Assembly: GCF_001591385.1 (NCBI RefSeq)
Contig: NZ_BCUU01000036.1
Location: forward strand, 1-47,464
DNA length: 47,464 nucleotides
Reading direction: 5' to 3'
DNA from: Variovorax soli NBRC 106424
Lineage (GTDB): Bacteria > Pseudomonadota > Gammaproteobacteria > Burkholderiales > Burkholderiaceae_C
Part shown: positions 26,261 to 34,228 of the stretch, piece by piece
How positions within the stretch are numbered: position 1 is the stretch's first letter
Layout of the letters: each line of letters starts with the position of its first letter
The notes under the pieces: model-generated
Told to the model about the DNA's origin: nothing
The model's database searches: none
The model's input: the letters and a program-made list of their open reading frames with translations, nothing else
Made by a program: the position numbers and the translations under genes

Positions 26261-27232
26261 ATGAAGAAGCTCATTGCCACCTGCCTGCTCGCGTTGCCGC
26301 TGGTCGCCCCCGTTGCAGCACAGGCCCAGCCCGCCTGGCCGTCCAAGCCGGTTCGCTGGCTGGTTCCCTATCCGGCGGGCGGCGGCTCGGACTTCCTGGC
26401 CCGCACCATCGGCCAGCAGCTGTCCACGCAAATCGGCCAGCCGGTGCTGGTGGACAACAAGCCGGGCGGCAACACCGCCATCGCCGCCGCCGACGTGGTG
26501 CGCTCCGCACCCGACGGCAATACCGTGCTGTCGGCGGACAACGGCACGCTGGTGTTCAACCCGGCGCTCTACAAGTCGCTGAGCTACAGCCCGACCAAGG
26601 ACCTGGCCCCCGTCACGCTGATGGGCCGCTTTCCCATGATCCTGGTGGTCAGCCCGAGCGTGACGGCCAAGGACGCCAAGGAATTCATCGCCCAGGCCAA
26701 GGCCAGTGCCGATGGCATCAACTACGCGTCCGCCGGTGCCGGCAGCCCGCATCACCTGGCCATGGAACTGCTCAGGACCGAAGCCGGCCTGAAGATGAAC
26801 CACGCCCCGTACCGCGGCGCCGCGCCGGCCCTGGCCGACGTGGCCGGCGGGCAGGTGCCGGCCATGATGGTCGACCTGGCCGCAGGTGCAGGCTTCATCA
26901 AGGGCGGCAAGGTGCGGCCCCTGGCCGTGGCCAATGCCAAGCGCCTGCCGCAGCTGCCGGACGTTCCGACCTTTGCCGAACTCGGCTTCAAGAATGTCGA
27001 GGCGGCTGCGCTGGTGGGCATGGTGGTGCCCGCCGCCACGCCCGCGGATGTGGTGGCTGCGCTCAACAAGCAGGTGGTCGCGGCCATCAACGCGCCCGAC
27101 GTGCACAAGAAGCTGGTCGACTTCGGCGTGGAGCCGGTGGGCAACACGCCGGCCCAGTTCGCCGAGCTGCTCAAGTCGGAGACCACGCGCTGGCACAAGC
27201 TCATCCGCGACCTGAACATCACGCTGGACTGA
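26261..27232 (+). CDS. Bug/TctC-type tripartite tricarboxylate transporter binding protein
   Basis: 323-aa periplasmic solute-binding protein with signal MKKLIATCLLALPLVAPVAAQA. The Bug signature follows: WPSKPVRWLVPYPAGGGSD, then GQPVLVDNKPGGNTAIAAADVVRSAPDG. Such proteins bind carboxylates, amides or aromatics. Transporter membrane subunits are absent here, as is common for the large Bug families of Burkholderiales. AGGAAGAG lies upstream of the ATG. It is the first gene of a probable operon with the P450 fusion and the alpha/beta hydrolase. Confidence 0.94.
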   Translation: MKKLIATCLLALPLVAPVAAQAQPAWPSKPVRWLVPYPAGGGSDFLARTIGQQLSTQIGQPVLVDNKPGGNTAIAAADVVRSAPDGNTVLSADNGTLVFNPALYKSLSYSPTKDLAPVTLMGRFPMILVVSPSVTAKDAKEFIAQAKASADGINYASAGAGSPHHLAMELLRTEAGLKMNHAPYRGAAPALADVAGGQVPAMMVDLAAGAGFIKGGKVRPLAVANAKRLPQLPDVPTFAELGFKNVEAAALVGMVVPAATPADVVAALNKQVVAAINAPDVHKKLVDFGVEPVGNTPAQFAELLKSETTRWHKLIRDLNITLD

Positions 27233-27311
27233 CCGATCTTTCATCTTGCCGCTTGCATGGCGGCCGGCCCTGGCGAATGTCCGGGGCCTTTGCCTTTTGG
27301 GAGCCCCCGAC

Positions 27312-29672
27312 ATGAACCCTGCCACCAACACAGCTGCCCCGGCGAGCGGCGGCTGCCCCTTCGCCCATGGGGCGCAGCAAGAACAGCGCTCGCCCACGGG
27401 CTGCCCCGTGAGCCACCAGGCGGCTGCCTTCGACCCGTTCAGCGACGGCTACCAGCAGGACCCGCCTGAGTACGTGCGCTGGGCGCGCGAGCAGGAGCCC
27501 GTCTTCTACAGCCCGCAGCTGGGCTACTGGGTGGTGACGCGCTACGACGACATCAAGGCCATCTTCCGCGACAACCTCACCTTCAGTCCCTCCATTGCGC
27601 TGGAGAAGATCACGCCCACCGGCCCGGAGGCGAATGCGGTGCTGGCCAGCTACGGCTTCGCCCTCAACCGCACGCTGGTGAACGAGGACGAGCCGGCGCA
27701 CATGCCGCGCCGCCGGGTGCTGATGGAGCCGTTCACCCCCGAGCACCTGATGAAGCACGAGCCGCTGGTGCGCCAGCTGGCCCGCGAGTATGTGGACCGC
27801 TTCATCGACGAAGGGCGGGCCGACCTGGTGGACCAGATGCTGTGGGAAGTGCCGCTTACCGTGGCCCTGCACTTCCTGGGCGTGCCGGAAGAAGACATGG
27901 ACACGCTGCGCAAGTACAGCATCGCGCACACCGTCAACACCTGGGGCCGGCCCAGGCCGGAAGAGCAGGTCGAGGTGGCGCATGCGGTGGGCAACTTCTG
28001 GCAGTTCGCGGGCAAGGTGCTCGACAAGATGCGCCAGGACCCGGATGCCGAAGGCTGGATGCAGTACGGCATCCGCAAGCAGAAGGAATTTCCGGAGGTC
28101 GTGACCGACTCCTACCTGCACTCCATGATGATGGCCGGCATCGTCGCGGCGCACGAAACCACCGCCAATGCCACGGCCAACGCGATGAAGCTGCTGCTGC
28201 AGCACCCGTCCGCATGGCGCGACATCTGCGAAGACCCGGCGCTCATTCCGAACGCCGTGGAAGAGTGCCTGCGGCACAACGGCTCGGTGGCCGCATGGCG
28301 ACGCCTCGCCACGCAGGACGTCACGGTGGGTGGCATCGACATCCCGGCGGGCAGCAAGCTCCTGATCGTCACCTCGTCGGCCAACCACGACGAGGCCCGC
28401 TTTGCCGATGCCGACCTGTTCGACATCCGCCGCGACAACGCGAGCGACCACCTGACCTTCGGCTACGGTTCGCACCAGTGCATGGGCAAGAACCTGGCAC
28501 GCATGGAGATGCAGGTGTTCCTGGAGGAGTTCACGCGGCGCCTGCCGCACATGCAGCTAGCGCCGCAGCGCTTCAGCTACGTGCCCAACACGTCCTTCCG
28601 CGGGCCGGAGCACCTGTGGGTGCAGTGGGACCCGGCGCGCAACCCCGAACGCCGCGACCCGGCCTTGCGCACCGGTGCACGCGCCGGCGTGCGCATCGGC
28701 GAGCCCTCGGCCCATGCCATCACCCGGCCGGTGGTGGTGCAAAGCGCCACGCAGGTCGCGCAGGGCATCGTGCGCCTTCGGCTGGCCGCGCCCGACGGCC
28801 GGCCGATGCCGCGCTGGTCTCCGGGCTCGCACATCGACGTGGAGTGCGGCGACACCGGGCTGTCCCGCCAGTACTCGCTGTGCGGCGATCCGGACGACGC
28901 GTCTGCCCTGGAGATCGCGGTGCTGCTGGATCCACAGAGCCGCGGCGGCTCGGCCTGGGTGCACGGCCAGGTGAAGGCGGGCGACCGGCTGCGCATCCGC
29001 GGGCCGCGCAACCACTTCCGCCTGGACGAAGGCGCCAGGCGCTTGATCTTCATTGCCGGCGGCATCGGCATCACGCCGATTGCCGCCATGGCCCGCCGCG
29101 CGCGCGCCCTGGGCATCGACTACACGCTGCACTACTGCGGGCGCAGCCGGGGCGCGATGGCCTTCGTCGACGAACTGCGCGCGCTGCACGGCGAGCACCT
29201 TGCGCTGCATGTGAGCGGGGAGGGTGCGCGCCTGGACCTGGCAGCGCTGCTGGCCACGCCCGAGGAAGGCGTGCAGGTCTACGCCTGCGGGCCGCTGCGC
29301 ATGCTCGAAGCGCTGGACAAGGCCTGCGCCCATTGGCCCGAGGACGCGCTGAAGGTGGAGCATTTCGAATCCACCCTCGGCACGCTGGACCCGGACAAGG
29401 AGCACGCCTTCGAGGTGGAGCTGAAGGACTCCGGCCTGACCCTGCCCGTGCGAGCCGACCAGACACTGCTGGCCGCGCTGCGCGCCGCCAACATCGACGT
29501 GCAGAGCGACTGCGAGGAAGGGTTGTGCGGATCGTGCGAGGTGCGCGTGCTCTCGGGCGATGTCGATCATCGCGACATGGTGCTGACCCGCGCCGAGCGC
29601 GAGGCGGGCCAGCGCATGATGAGCTGCTGCTCGCGCGCATGCGGCGGCCAGCGCCTGGTGCTGGAGCTGTAG
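27312..29672 (+). CDS. Self-sufficient cytochrome P450 (CYP116B-type P450-reductase fusion)
   Basis: 786-aa single-chain monooxygenase. Heme domain 1 to ~450: I-helix AGIVAAHETT (275-284) and heme loop FGYGSHQCMG with axial Cys390. A short linker leads to a phthalate-dioxygenase-reductase-type module: FMN motif RQYSL (519-523), NAD(P)H motifs GGIGITP (583-589) and YACGP (657-661), and a C-terminal plant-type [2Fe-2S] domain with Cys734, 739, 742 and about 772. Length and order match P450RhF/CYP116B enzymes, which pass electrons from NAD(P)H through FMN and 2Fe-2S to heme. The substrate is not deducible. It lies 79 bp after the Bug gene. The start at MNPATN avoids an implausible upstream extension. 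Confidence 0.96.
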   Translation: MNPATNTAAPASGGCPFAHGAQQEQRSPTGCPVSHQAAAFDPFSDGYQQDPPEYVRWAREQEPVFYSPQLGYWVVTRYDDIKAIFRDNLTFSPSIALEKITPTGPEANAVLASYGFALNRTLVNEDEPAHMPRRRVLMEPFTPEHLMKHEPLVRQLAREYVDRFIDEGRADLVDQMLWEVPLTVALHFLGVPEEDMDTLRKYSIAHTVNTWGRPRPEEQVEVAHAVGNFWQFAGKVLDKMRQDPDAEGWMQYGIRKQKEFPEVVTDSYLHSMMMAGIVAAHETTANATANAMKLLLQHPSAWRDICEDPALIPNAVEECLRHNGSVAAWRRLATQDVTVGGIDIPAGSKLLIVTSSANHDEARFADADLFDIRRDNASDHLTFGYGSHQCMGKNLARMEMQVFLEEFTRRLPHMQLAPQRFSYVPNTSFRGPEHLWVQWDPARNPERRDPALRTGARAGVRIGEPSAHAITRPVVVQSATQVAQGIVRLRLAAPDGRPMPRWSPGSHIDVECGDTGLSRQYSLCGDPDDASALEIAVLLDPQSRGGSAWVHGQVKAGDRLRIRGPRNHFRLDEGARRLIFIAGGIGITPIAAMARRARALGIDYTLHYCGRSRGAMAFVDELRALHGEHLALHVSGEGARLDLAALLATPEEGVQVYACGPLRMLEALDKACAHWPEDALKVEHFESTLGTLDPDKEHAFEVELKDSGLTLPVRADQTLLAALRAANIDVQSDCEEGLCGSCEVRVLSGDVDHRDMVLTRAEREAGQRMMSCCSRACGGQRLVLEL

Positions 29673-29737
29673 GGCGGCGCGGGCCGCTCGGTTAATCTCG
29701 GCCGCGTCCAATCGAACGAACGACGGAGACTTGTCCC

Positions 29738-30502
29738 ATGTACATCGAACAGGGCGGAGCAGGGCCCGACCTTCTGGTGATGCTGCACGGCCTGGGCGCC
29801 ACGGCGGCGGTCTGGTCGCCCCTGTGCGCCGAGGCCGGCGAGCGCTGGCACAGCCGCTGGCTGGCCATGGATTTGCCGGGGCACGGGGAGTCGCCCGCGC
29901 AGGATTCGTATGCGGTCGGCCAGTACGCCGCCAGCGTCGCGCGCGCGCTGTTGCCGCACGTCGACCCGGCGGGGCGGCTCGTGGTGCTCGGCCATTCGCT
30001 CGGCGGCGTGATCGGCCTGGCGCTCGCCACGGGCTGGTTCGGCGTGGTGCCGCACCGCGTCTTCGGTGCCGGCATCAAGGTCGCCTGGAGCGATGAGGAC
30101 CTGCAGCGCATGGACAAGCTGGCCGCCCAGCCGCCCCGGGCCTTCGCCACCGAGGCCGAGGCGCTGGACCGCTACCTGAAGGTGTCGGGGCTGGCCGGCA
30201 TCGCCGGCGCTGATTCCCCGGCGGTCGCGATGCGCGGCGTCGCGCGCGACGCACAGGGCGGCGGCTGGCGCCTGGCCATGGACCCGCGCGCCTTCGGCGT
30301 CGGCAAGCCGCCCGTTGCGCAGTTGCTGGCGCTGGCCCGATGCCCCGTCCATCTTGGCCGTGCGGCCGGCGACGCCCTGGTGACCCTGGAGCAGCTTCGC
30401 GCCATCGACCCGCAGGCCGACGATCTCGGCCCGCATGGCCACAACGTGATGGTCGAGGCGCCCGCACGGGTGTGGGACTGGATGGGCGCGCATTCGAGAT
30501 AG
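29738..30502 (+). CDS. Alpha/beta-hydrolase
   Basis: 254 aa. The oxyanion loop is LHGLGATAAVW (HG at 17-18), the nucleophile elbow is GHSLGG with Ser87, and the catalytic His lies in GPHGHNVMVEAP near the C-terminus, so the triad looks complete. It starts 65 bp after the P450 fusion and probably belongs to the same operon, where it may hydrolyse an ester or ring-opened product. The substrate is unknown. Confidence 0.88.
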   Translation: MYIEQGGAGPDLLVMLHGLGATAAVWSPLCAEAGERWHSRWLAMDLPGHGESPAQDSYAVGQYAASVARALLPHVDPAGRLVVLGHSLGGVIGLALATGWFGVVPHRVFGAGIKVAWSDEDLQRMDKLAAQPPRAFATEAEALDRYLKVSGLAGIAGADSPAVAMRGVARDAQGGGWRLAMDPRAFGVGKPPVAQLLALARCPVHLGRAAGDALVTLEQLRAIDPQADDLGPHGHNVMVEAPARVWDWMGAHSR

Positions 30503-30524
30503 CGCTTCCCGCTGGGGCCGCTCG

Positions 30525-31337
30525 CTATTTGACGGCCGCCATCACATGCGCCTGGATCTTCCCGGCCACGGGACCGTTGCCGTGGCGCTTGGCGATCACC
30601 ACGGTCGCGCGGTCGGTGGCGAACTCGAGCCGACTGGCGTCGCGCGCTTCGATCTCGTTGCGCAGCGGCGTGCCTTGGCAATAGGCGGTGGCGGCCTGGC
30701 GTGCCGACGACGCGCGGCTCACCTTTTCGATCGTCTCGAGCTCGACGTGCGAGAAACCGGCGCTATTCACCTCTGAACGGATCACCGCGACATCGTGATA
30801 GCCGTGCGGCGTGCGCGCAAGGAAGCGCGGAGGGTCTTGCGGAAACACGGTGGCCATGGCGCTGGTGACCTCGTCGGCAAACTCGTTCTCTTCGATGCGG
30901 TCCCACACGCTGAAGACAAAGAGGCCGCCCGGCCTGAGGACGCGGCGGGCTTCGGCGTAGCCGGCGACCCGGTCCGGGAAGAACATGGCGCCGAACTGGC
31001 AGAGCACGACATCGAAGGACGCATCCTCGAACGGAAGGTGAAGGGCGTCCGCCTGCTGCCACGTGATGCGGCTGTCGGCCCCTTGCCGGGTGGCCGCGTA
31101 GTCGAGCATGGGCTGGTTCAGGTCGGTCACCACGTACCGCGCTTCGGTGCCGAGCCTGGGCGCCAGCGCCCGCGTGACCACGCCGCTGCCGGCGGCTGTT
31201 TCGAGCACGGACATCGGGCGTGATGCGGCAATGCGGGCCGCCACGTCGCCGGCATAGGCCTCGAAGATCAGCGGCACCATCAGCGTGTCGTAGAGCTTCG
31301 GAATCGAGCCGGCAAACACCTTGTCGCTGTCAGCCAT
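30525..31337 (-). CDS. Class I SAM-dependent methyltransferase
   Basis: 270 aa. Motif I is SVLETAAGSGVVTRALAP, followed by VVTDLNQPMLDYAAT (motif II) and DVVLCQFGAMFFPD, then LRPGGLFVFSVWD, the pattern of UbiE/COQ5-like small-molecule methyltransferases. The ATG at 31337 is preceded by GGAGGG; an upstream in-frame extension crosses a strong terminator hairpin and is not credible. The substrate is unknown. It is convergent with the alpha/beta hydrolase. Confidence 0.9.
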   Translation of the reverse strand: MADSDKVFAGSIPKLYDTLMVPLIFEAYAGDVAARIAASRPMSVLETAAGSGVVTRALAPRLGTEARYVVTDLNQPMLDYAATRQGADSRITWQQADALHLPFEDASFDVVLCQFGAMFFPDRVAGYAEARRVLRPGGLFVFSVWDRIEENEFADEVTSAMATVFPQDPPRFLARTPHGYHDVAVIRSEVNSAGFSHVELETIEKVSRASSARQAATAYCQGTPLRNEIEARDASRLEFATDRATVVIAKRHGNGPVAGKIQAHVMAAVK

Positions 31338-31445
31338 GACATTCCCTCCGCGCCGCGTGCATGGGCGGCGGACCACCACTGCATCCGTGCTGATGGTGGC
31401 CGCCCCGATGGCCGCCGTCAACGCCCGTCCGTCCGGTCGCCGGAC

Positions 31446-31470
31446 AAAAAGAAACCCGCCGAAGCGGGTT
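31446..31470 (-). terminator. Intrinsic terminator, minus strand
   Basis: On the minus strand, AACCCGC-TTCG-GCGGGTT is followed by TCTTTTTG. It sits upstream of the methyltransferase start, so it closes some minus-strand transcript originating between here and 31630. No protein gene is evident there. Confidence 0.7.
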
Positions 31471-31630
31471 CGTAAACGGCATCCCGGGGATGGAGGGAGG
31501 AGGAGGGTCTTGGAGATGCCGAACTGCCACTGTGCTGCGGAAAGCGGGAGGCGGTGATAGTCCTGCAAGCCGTCGTCGTGTAGGAGGACCGCTTACATGG
31601 CGGGACCTCGGGTTCTGGCGAGGCCGGAAA

Positions 31631-31661
31631 CGAAAAAGCCCCGGGTCGCGGGGCTTTTTCG
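31631..31661. terminator. Strong bidirectional terminator, probable original terminator of tRNA-Ser
   Basis: Perfect 13-bp arms CGAAAAAGCCCCG and CGGGGCTTTTTCG with loop GGTCG give A/T tracts on both sides. Before integration of the element, tRNA-Ser (minus strand) would have been followed directly by this hairpin about 45 bp downstream of its CCA. This is inferred from joining the two att repeats. Confidence 0.8.
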
Positions 31662-31706
31662 TGGATGGAATCAAGGTGCGGGTTGAAGCACCGAGTGATG
31701 GTTTCT

Positions 31707-31725
31707 TGGCGGAGCAGGCGGGATT
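31707..31725 (+). repeat. Distal attachment-site core (19-bp direct repeat)
   Basis: TGGCGGAGCAGGCGGGATT, identical to the last 18 bases (with CCA) plus one base of the tRNA-Ser gene read on the plus strand. It marks the element end far from the tRNA. Identity stops on both sides of the 19 bp. Confidence 0.9.
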
Positions 31726-31764
31726 AACACCCATTCTCTGTAGCCTAGGAAAATCGATGAGTGC

Positions 31765-31796
31765 GGGGTGGAATGAAGATTTCTGTTCCACCCTTC
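31765..31796. promoter_or_regulatory. Integrase arm-type repeats at the distal end (GGGGTGGAA / TTCCACCC)
   Basis: GGGGTGGAA at 31765-31773 and GTTCCACCCTTC at 31785-31796 form an inverted pair. The same words recur several times beside the other attachment site (43278-43444), including an identical 12-mer GTTCCACCCTTC. They are probable binding sites for the integrase or an excisionase. Confidence 0.65.
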
Positions 31797-31811
31797 TTCG
31801 CTTCCGTCGTC

Positions 31812-32102
31812 ATGCGGATTTGCACTGTCGGGAAAAGGCGTCGACTTCCCGAACCGCGCCGCGATCGCGGGCGCCTGCGCCGGGGCGTGGTGCTCCGCAT
31901 GCGGGCCGAACGCCGCTGCGGGGAACTGCTGGCCGAGCTGGAACGGGCCACGCCGCAGCAGGTTGCGAAAGCTGGCGGGCATGCGAAGGCGCGCACCGTG
32001 CAACCGGCAACGGTTGCCGTAAGCAGCCCCTACCGCGAAACCATCGAACGCACCGGCATTTCGCCGCGCACGGCGCAGCGCTATCAGCGGCCTGCCGCCT
32101 GA
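31812..32102 (+). CDS. Small protein resembling part of a phage/plasmid DNA-binding family (possibly remnant)
   Basis: 96 aa from the ATG at 31812 (starts at 31761 and 31773 are also in frame but lie in the att arm repeats). Residues around RMRAERRCGELLAELERA and SPYRETIERTGISPRTAQRYQ resemble proteins in phages and islands that have an 'R.RAERR.GELL' helix followed by a helix-turn-helix. The N-terminal part is short and Arg-rich compared with that pattern, so it could be truncated. It is 14 bp upstream of the next gene. Confidence 0.45.
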   Translation: MRICTVGKRRRLPEPRRDRGRLRRGVVLRMRAERRCGELLAELERATPQQVAKAGGHAKARTVQPATVAVSSPYRETIERTGISPRTAQRYQRPAA

Positions 32103-32116
32103 TACCCTCCTGCCGC

Positions 32117-32725
32117 ATGACGATCCTGAACCTGTGCGCCGAGCCGCTACGCGTGGTCGTGGCGACTGACACTGCCGTATCCCGCGAAGGCCAGCGCGGC
32201 AATGTGGACGTGGCCCGCAAGGTGCGCGTGTTCCCCGAGCGTCGGCTAGCGGTGGCGTCTCGGGGCGCAATCAAGTCCCTGGATGCACTCGAAGCGTACG
32301 TGAAGCAGTCGCCGACACGCGATTTCGACAGCCTGATCAATCTGCCGCATCTGACCTTTCCGCCCCTGCTGTGCCGCAGCATGCCCATCGGCACCGATGC
32401 CGCAAATAGATGGCAGGTCGCGATCGCGGGATGGTCTGCCGAGCATGAACGCATGTTGGCGGCAGTGTTCGAGGTCGATCGCAAGCAATGTTTTCCGAAG
32501 AAGGCAAACAGCGGCGCAGGAGGCGCGCGGGTCATGCCGCTCCCGCCTATCGATCATCCTGAACTGCTTGCCGAACCGTTCTCCCGCGATGCGATGCTGC
32601 TGACCATGCGCCGCCAGCTACAGGCTGCACAGGATGACGATCTTGAAGGCGGCTTCGGTGGGGACATGATCTACGTCACGATCACTGCAGATGGAGTGAT
32701 CGAGGATGAGCCGACGCAGCTCTGA
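32117..32725 (+). CDS. Hypothetical protein, faintly Ntn-hydrolase-like
   Basis: 202 aa. The N-terminus (LRVVVATDTAVSREGQRGNVDVARKVRVFPERRLAVASRGAIKSLDALEAYV) has the beta-strand pattern and 'ATDT...KV..F....A.A..G' spacing seen in proteasome-like Ntn-hydrolase proteins. The similarity is weak and the catalytic residue is unclear. The C-terminus is acidic (DDDLEGGFGGDMIYVTITADGVIEDEP). No signal peptide. It belongs to the left end of the element, with same-strand neighbours. Confidence 0.55.
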   Translation: MTILNLCAEPLRVVVATDTAVSREGQRGNVDVARKVRVFPERRLAVASRGAIKSLDALEAYVKQSPTRDFDSLINLPHLTFPPLLCRSMPIGTDAANRWQVAIAGWSAEHERMLAAVFEVDRKQCFPKKANSGAGGARVMPLPPIDHPELLAEPFSRDAMLLTMRRQLQAAQDDDLEGGFGGDMIYVTITADGVIEDEPTQL

Positions 32726-32953
32726 CCGACAGAACGCGCGCAGGCGGCGCGATCGCAGGGCGGGATAGGGGCATGGTGCGGCACAGCCCGAAAACGCCCC
32801 AGGGGCGGCCTATTGCGGCGCCTTCGGGCCTTGCAATGCGCCGCGCGTCGGCGTAAGGTCGCGGGCGCCCCATCCCCCACGGGGCTACAGATTTCGACCG
32901 TCGCGCACGGGCCGGAATTGATGCACGGCGAACTTTTTCGGGGGTGTCGATCA

Positions 32954-32976
32954 GCAGCGGAACCCGCTTCCGCTGC
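32954..32976. promoter_or_regulatory. Inverted repeat upstream of the ParB-like gene
   Basis: GCAGCGGAA-CCCGC-TTCCGCTGC, perfect 9-bp arms, 28 bp before the ParB-like ATG. It has no T-run behind it, so it is more likely an operator or parS-like site than a terminator. The 32726-33004 interval holds no gene. Confidence 0.5.
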
Positions 32977-33004
32977 GCGATCGTGCTTTTCACCGGAGTT
33001 CGCC

Positions 33005-34003
33005 ATGAAGCAAACGCAATCGCTCCCTTGCTCGGTAGTGCCCGAGCTGTTCCCTGTTGACCCCATGCCCGAGGTTCATCCGTGCGCCGAAGGCATTCCC
33101 GAAGCCAGCGCAGACGACTTTGCAGGACTGGTCGCGAGCGTGAAAGTCAGCGGCGTGATCGACCCTGTGGTCATGTACGACGCGAAGGTGCTGGACGGAA
33201 AACAGCGCTGGCGCGCTGCCATCGCTGCGAATCTTGCGACCATCCCGGTTGTGCAGTTCGTCGGCACTGAGGATGAGGCGAGCGAGCTGACTATTGCTCG
33301 CACCAGCCGCCGCAACTGGACCGAAGATCAGAGAGCTTGCTACTGGGCGCGGCTGGCAACGCGCAAGCGTGGCAGGCCCCGAGTCGCGTGCAACGGGAAA
33401 ATCCGCAGCTTTGCGGATTTATCGGAAGAGGAAGCGGCGAAGGCCGCGCAGGTTCCTTTGCGCCGCTTGCAGTCTGCGAAATCCCTGCTGCGCAAGTCGC
33501 CGGAGATATTCGAGCGCGTCTTGCGCGGCGAGCTGTCATTGAACGCGGGGCACGCGCGAGCGGACGGAATTGCAGCCGTCGAGAGTGGCGAATACGCGGC
33601 GCTGGTCTCGAAGCCTCGGGCTGAGCGATGGCCCCCGGAGTCACTGGCAGGGGCACGACTTCCCCACGCATGGCGGCTCGGTACGGCGCCGCCGACGGTT
33701 GCGCAATTCTTCGGATTGCTCGATCTACTCAACAGCGCAGCCAGCGAACAAGGCATGGATGCCCAACAACTTGTCGCGGCAGTTCTGGCACAGTTTCCAA
33801 GGGGTGATCCGCAGGCCGCAGCCGCGCTCGCGAGAGTGGCGCCAATGCTTGCGGCGCTCGGAGAATTTCATCTCAGCGTGGCGCGCGACCTGGGCGACGT
33901 CATCGAAGCCGCTGGCATCAGCGACGATGACGATACGGCGCCCCATCCGATCTCGGTGCGCGTGCCGTGGCCGTTTGCGAATTCGACCCCGCCAGCGTCG
34001 TGA
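33005..34003 (+). CDS. ParB/Srx-fold protein
   Basis: 332 aa. The N-terminal ParB-type domain contains DDFAGLVASVKVSGVIDPVVMYDAKVLDGKQRWRAAIAANLATIPVVQF (about 37-85), with the DGxxRWRA motif of the ParB/sulfiredoxin fold. A helical DNA-binding section follows (LSEEEAAKAAQVPLRRLQSAKSLLRKSPEIFERV), then an Ala-rich C-terminus. It may act in partition, regulation or as a nuclease-like protein. No ParA gene is present. CACCGGAG lies six bases before the ATG. It is tail-to-tail with the sigma-like gene, with no spacer. Confidence 0.85.
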   Translation: MKQTQSLPCSVVPELFPVDPMPEVHPCAEGIPEASADDFAGLVASVKVSGVIDPVVMYDAKVLDGKQRWRAAIAANLATIPVVQFVGTEDEASELTIARTSRRNWTEDQRACYWARLATRKRGRPRVACNGKIRSFADLSEEEAAKAAQVPLRRLQSAKSLLRKSPEIFERVLRGELSLNAGHARADGIAAVESGEYAALVSKPRAERWPPESLAGARLPHAWRLGTAPPTVAQFFGLLDLLNSAASEQGMDAQQLVAAVLAQFPRGDPQAAAALARVAPMLAALGEFHLSVARDLGDVIEAAGISDDDDTAPHPISVRVPWPFANSTPPAS

Positions 34004-34228
34004 TCAATCCAGGAAGTCGTCGGGGCCGAAGCCCCGGGCGCGCAGGGCATCGGCAACCTTGCGAAGCGCGCTTGTTTCGAGCTGCCGAACGCGCTCGCGC
34101 GACACGCCCAGCGCCCTGCCGACTTCGGCCAGCGTCGGGCCTTCGTCGACGACGTCCTGATGCCGCAGCGCTCCAGGCGGGCGCGAGAAATCGCGCAGCT
34201 TGGCCGGGGGCTTGGCGGGCGCAGTCAT
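34004..34228 (-). CDS. Stand-alone sigma-70 region 4-like protein
   Basis: 74 aa. The C-terminal half reads TLAEVGRALGVSRERVRQLETSALRKV, an excellent match to the -35-recognition helix-turn-helix of primary sigma factors (region 4.2). No region 2 or 3 is present, so it cannot be a complete sigma factor. It may be an anti-sigma, co-activator or phage-type transcription switch. Its ATG overlaps the TGA of the upstream 143-aa gene (ATGA), placing it last in the capsid operon. Confidence 0.8.
   Translation of the reverse strand: MTAPAKPPAKLRDFSRPPGALRHQDVVDEGPTLAEVGRALGVSRERVRQLETSALRKVADALRARGFGPDDFLD

Larger units (their letters stand above)
31338..31706. other. Intergenic region with two terminators, no evident protein gene
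   Basis: About 370 bp between the methyltransferase start and the element boundary. It contains the minus-strand terminator at 31446-31470, the perfect hairpin terminator at 31631-31661, and about 160 bp between them that are unexplained. A frame crossing the segment exists on the minus strand but has no recognisable protein and runs through the terminator. A small RNA gene is possible. Confidence 0.4.

Noticed and set aside
31338..31568. N-terminal extension of the methyltransferase
   Set aside because: It crosses the minus-strand terminator at 31446-31470, while the ATG at 31337 has a good GGAGGG site.
31490..32116. Upstream extension of the 202-aa element gene across the att site and terminator
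   Set aside because: It would translate through a strong terminator and the attachment core, and its composition is not protein-like before MTILNL.
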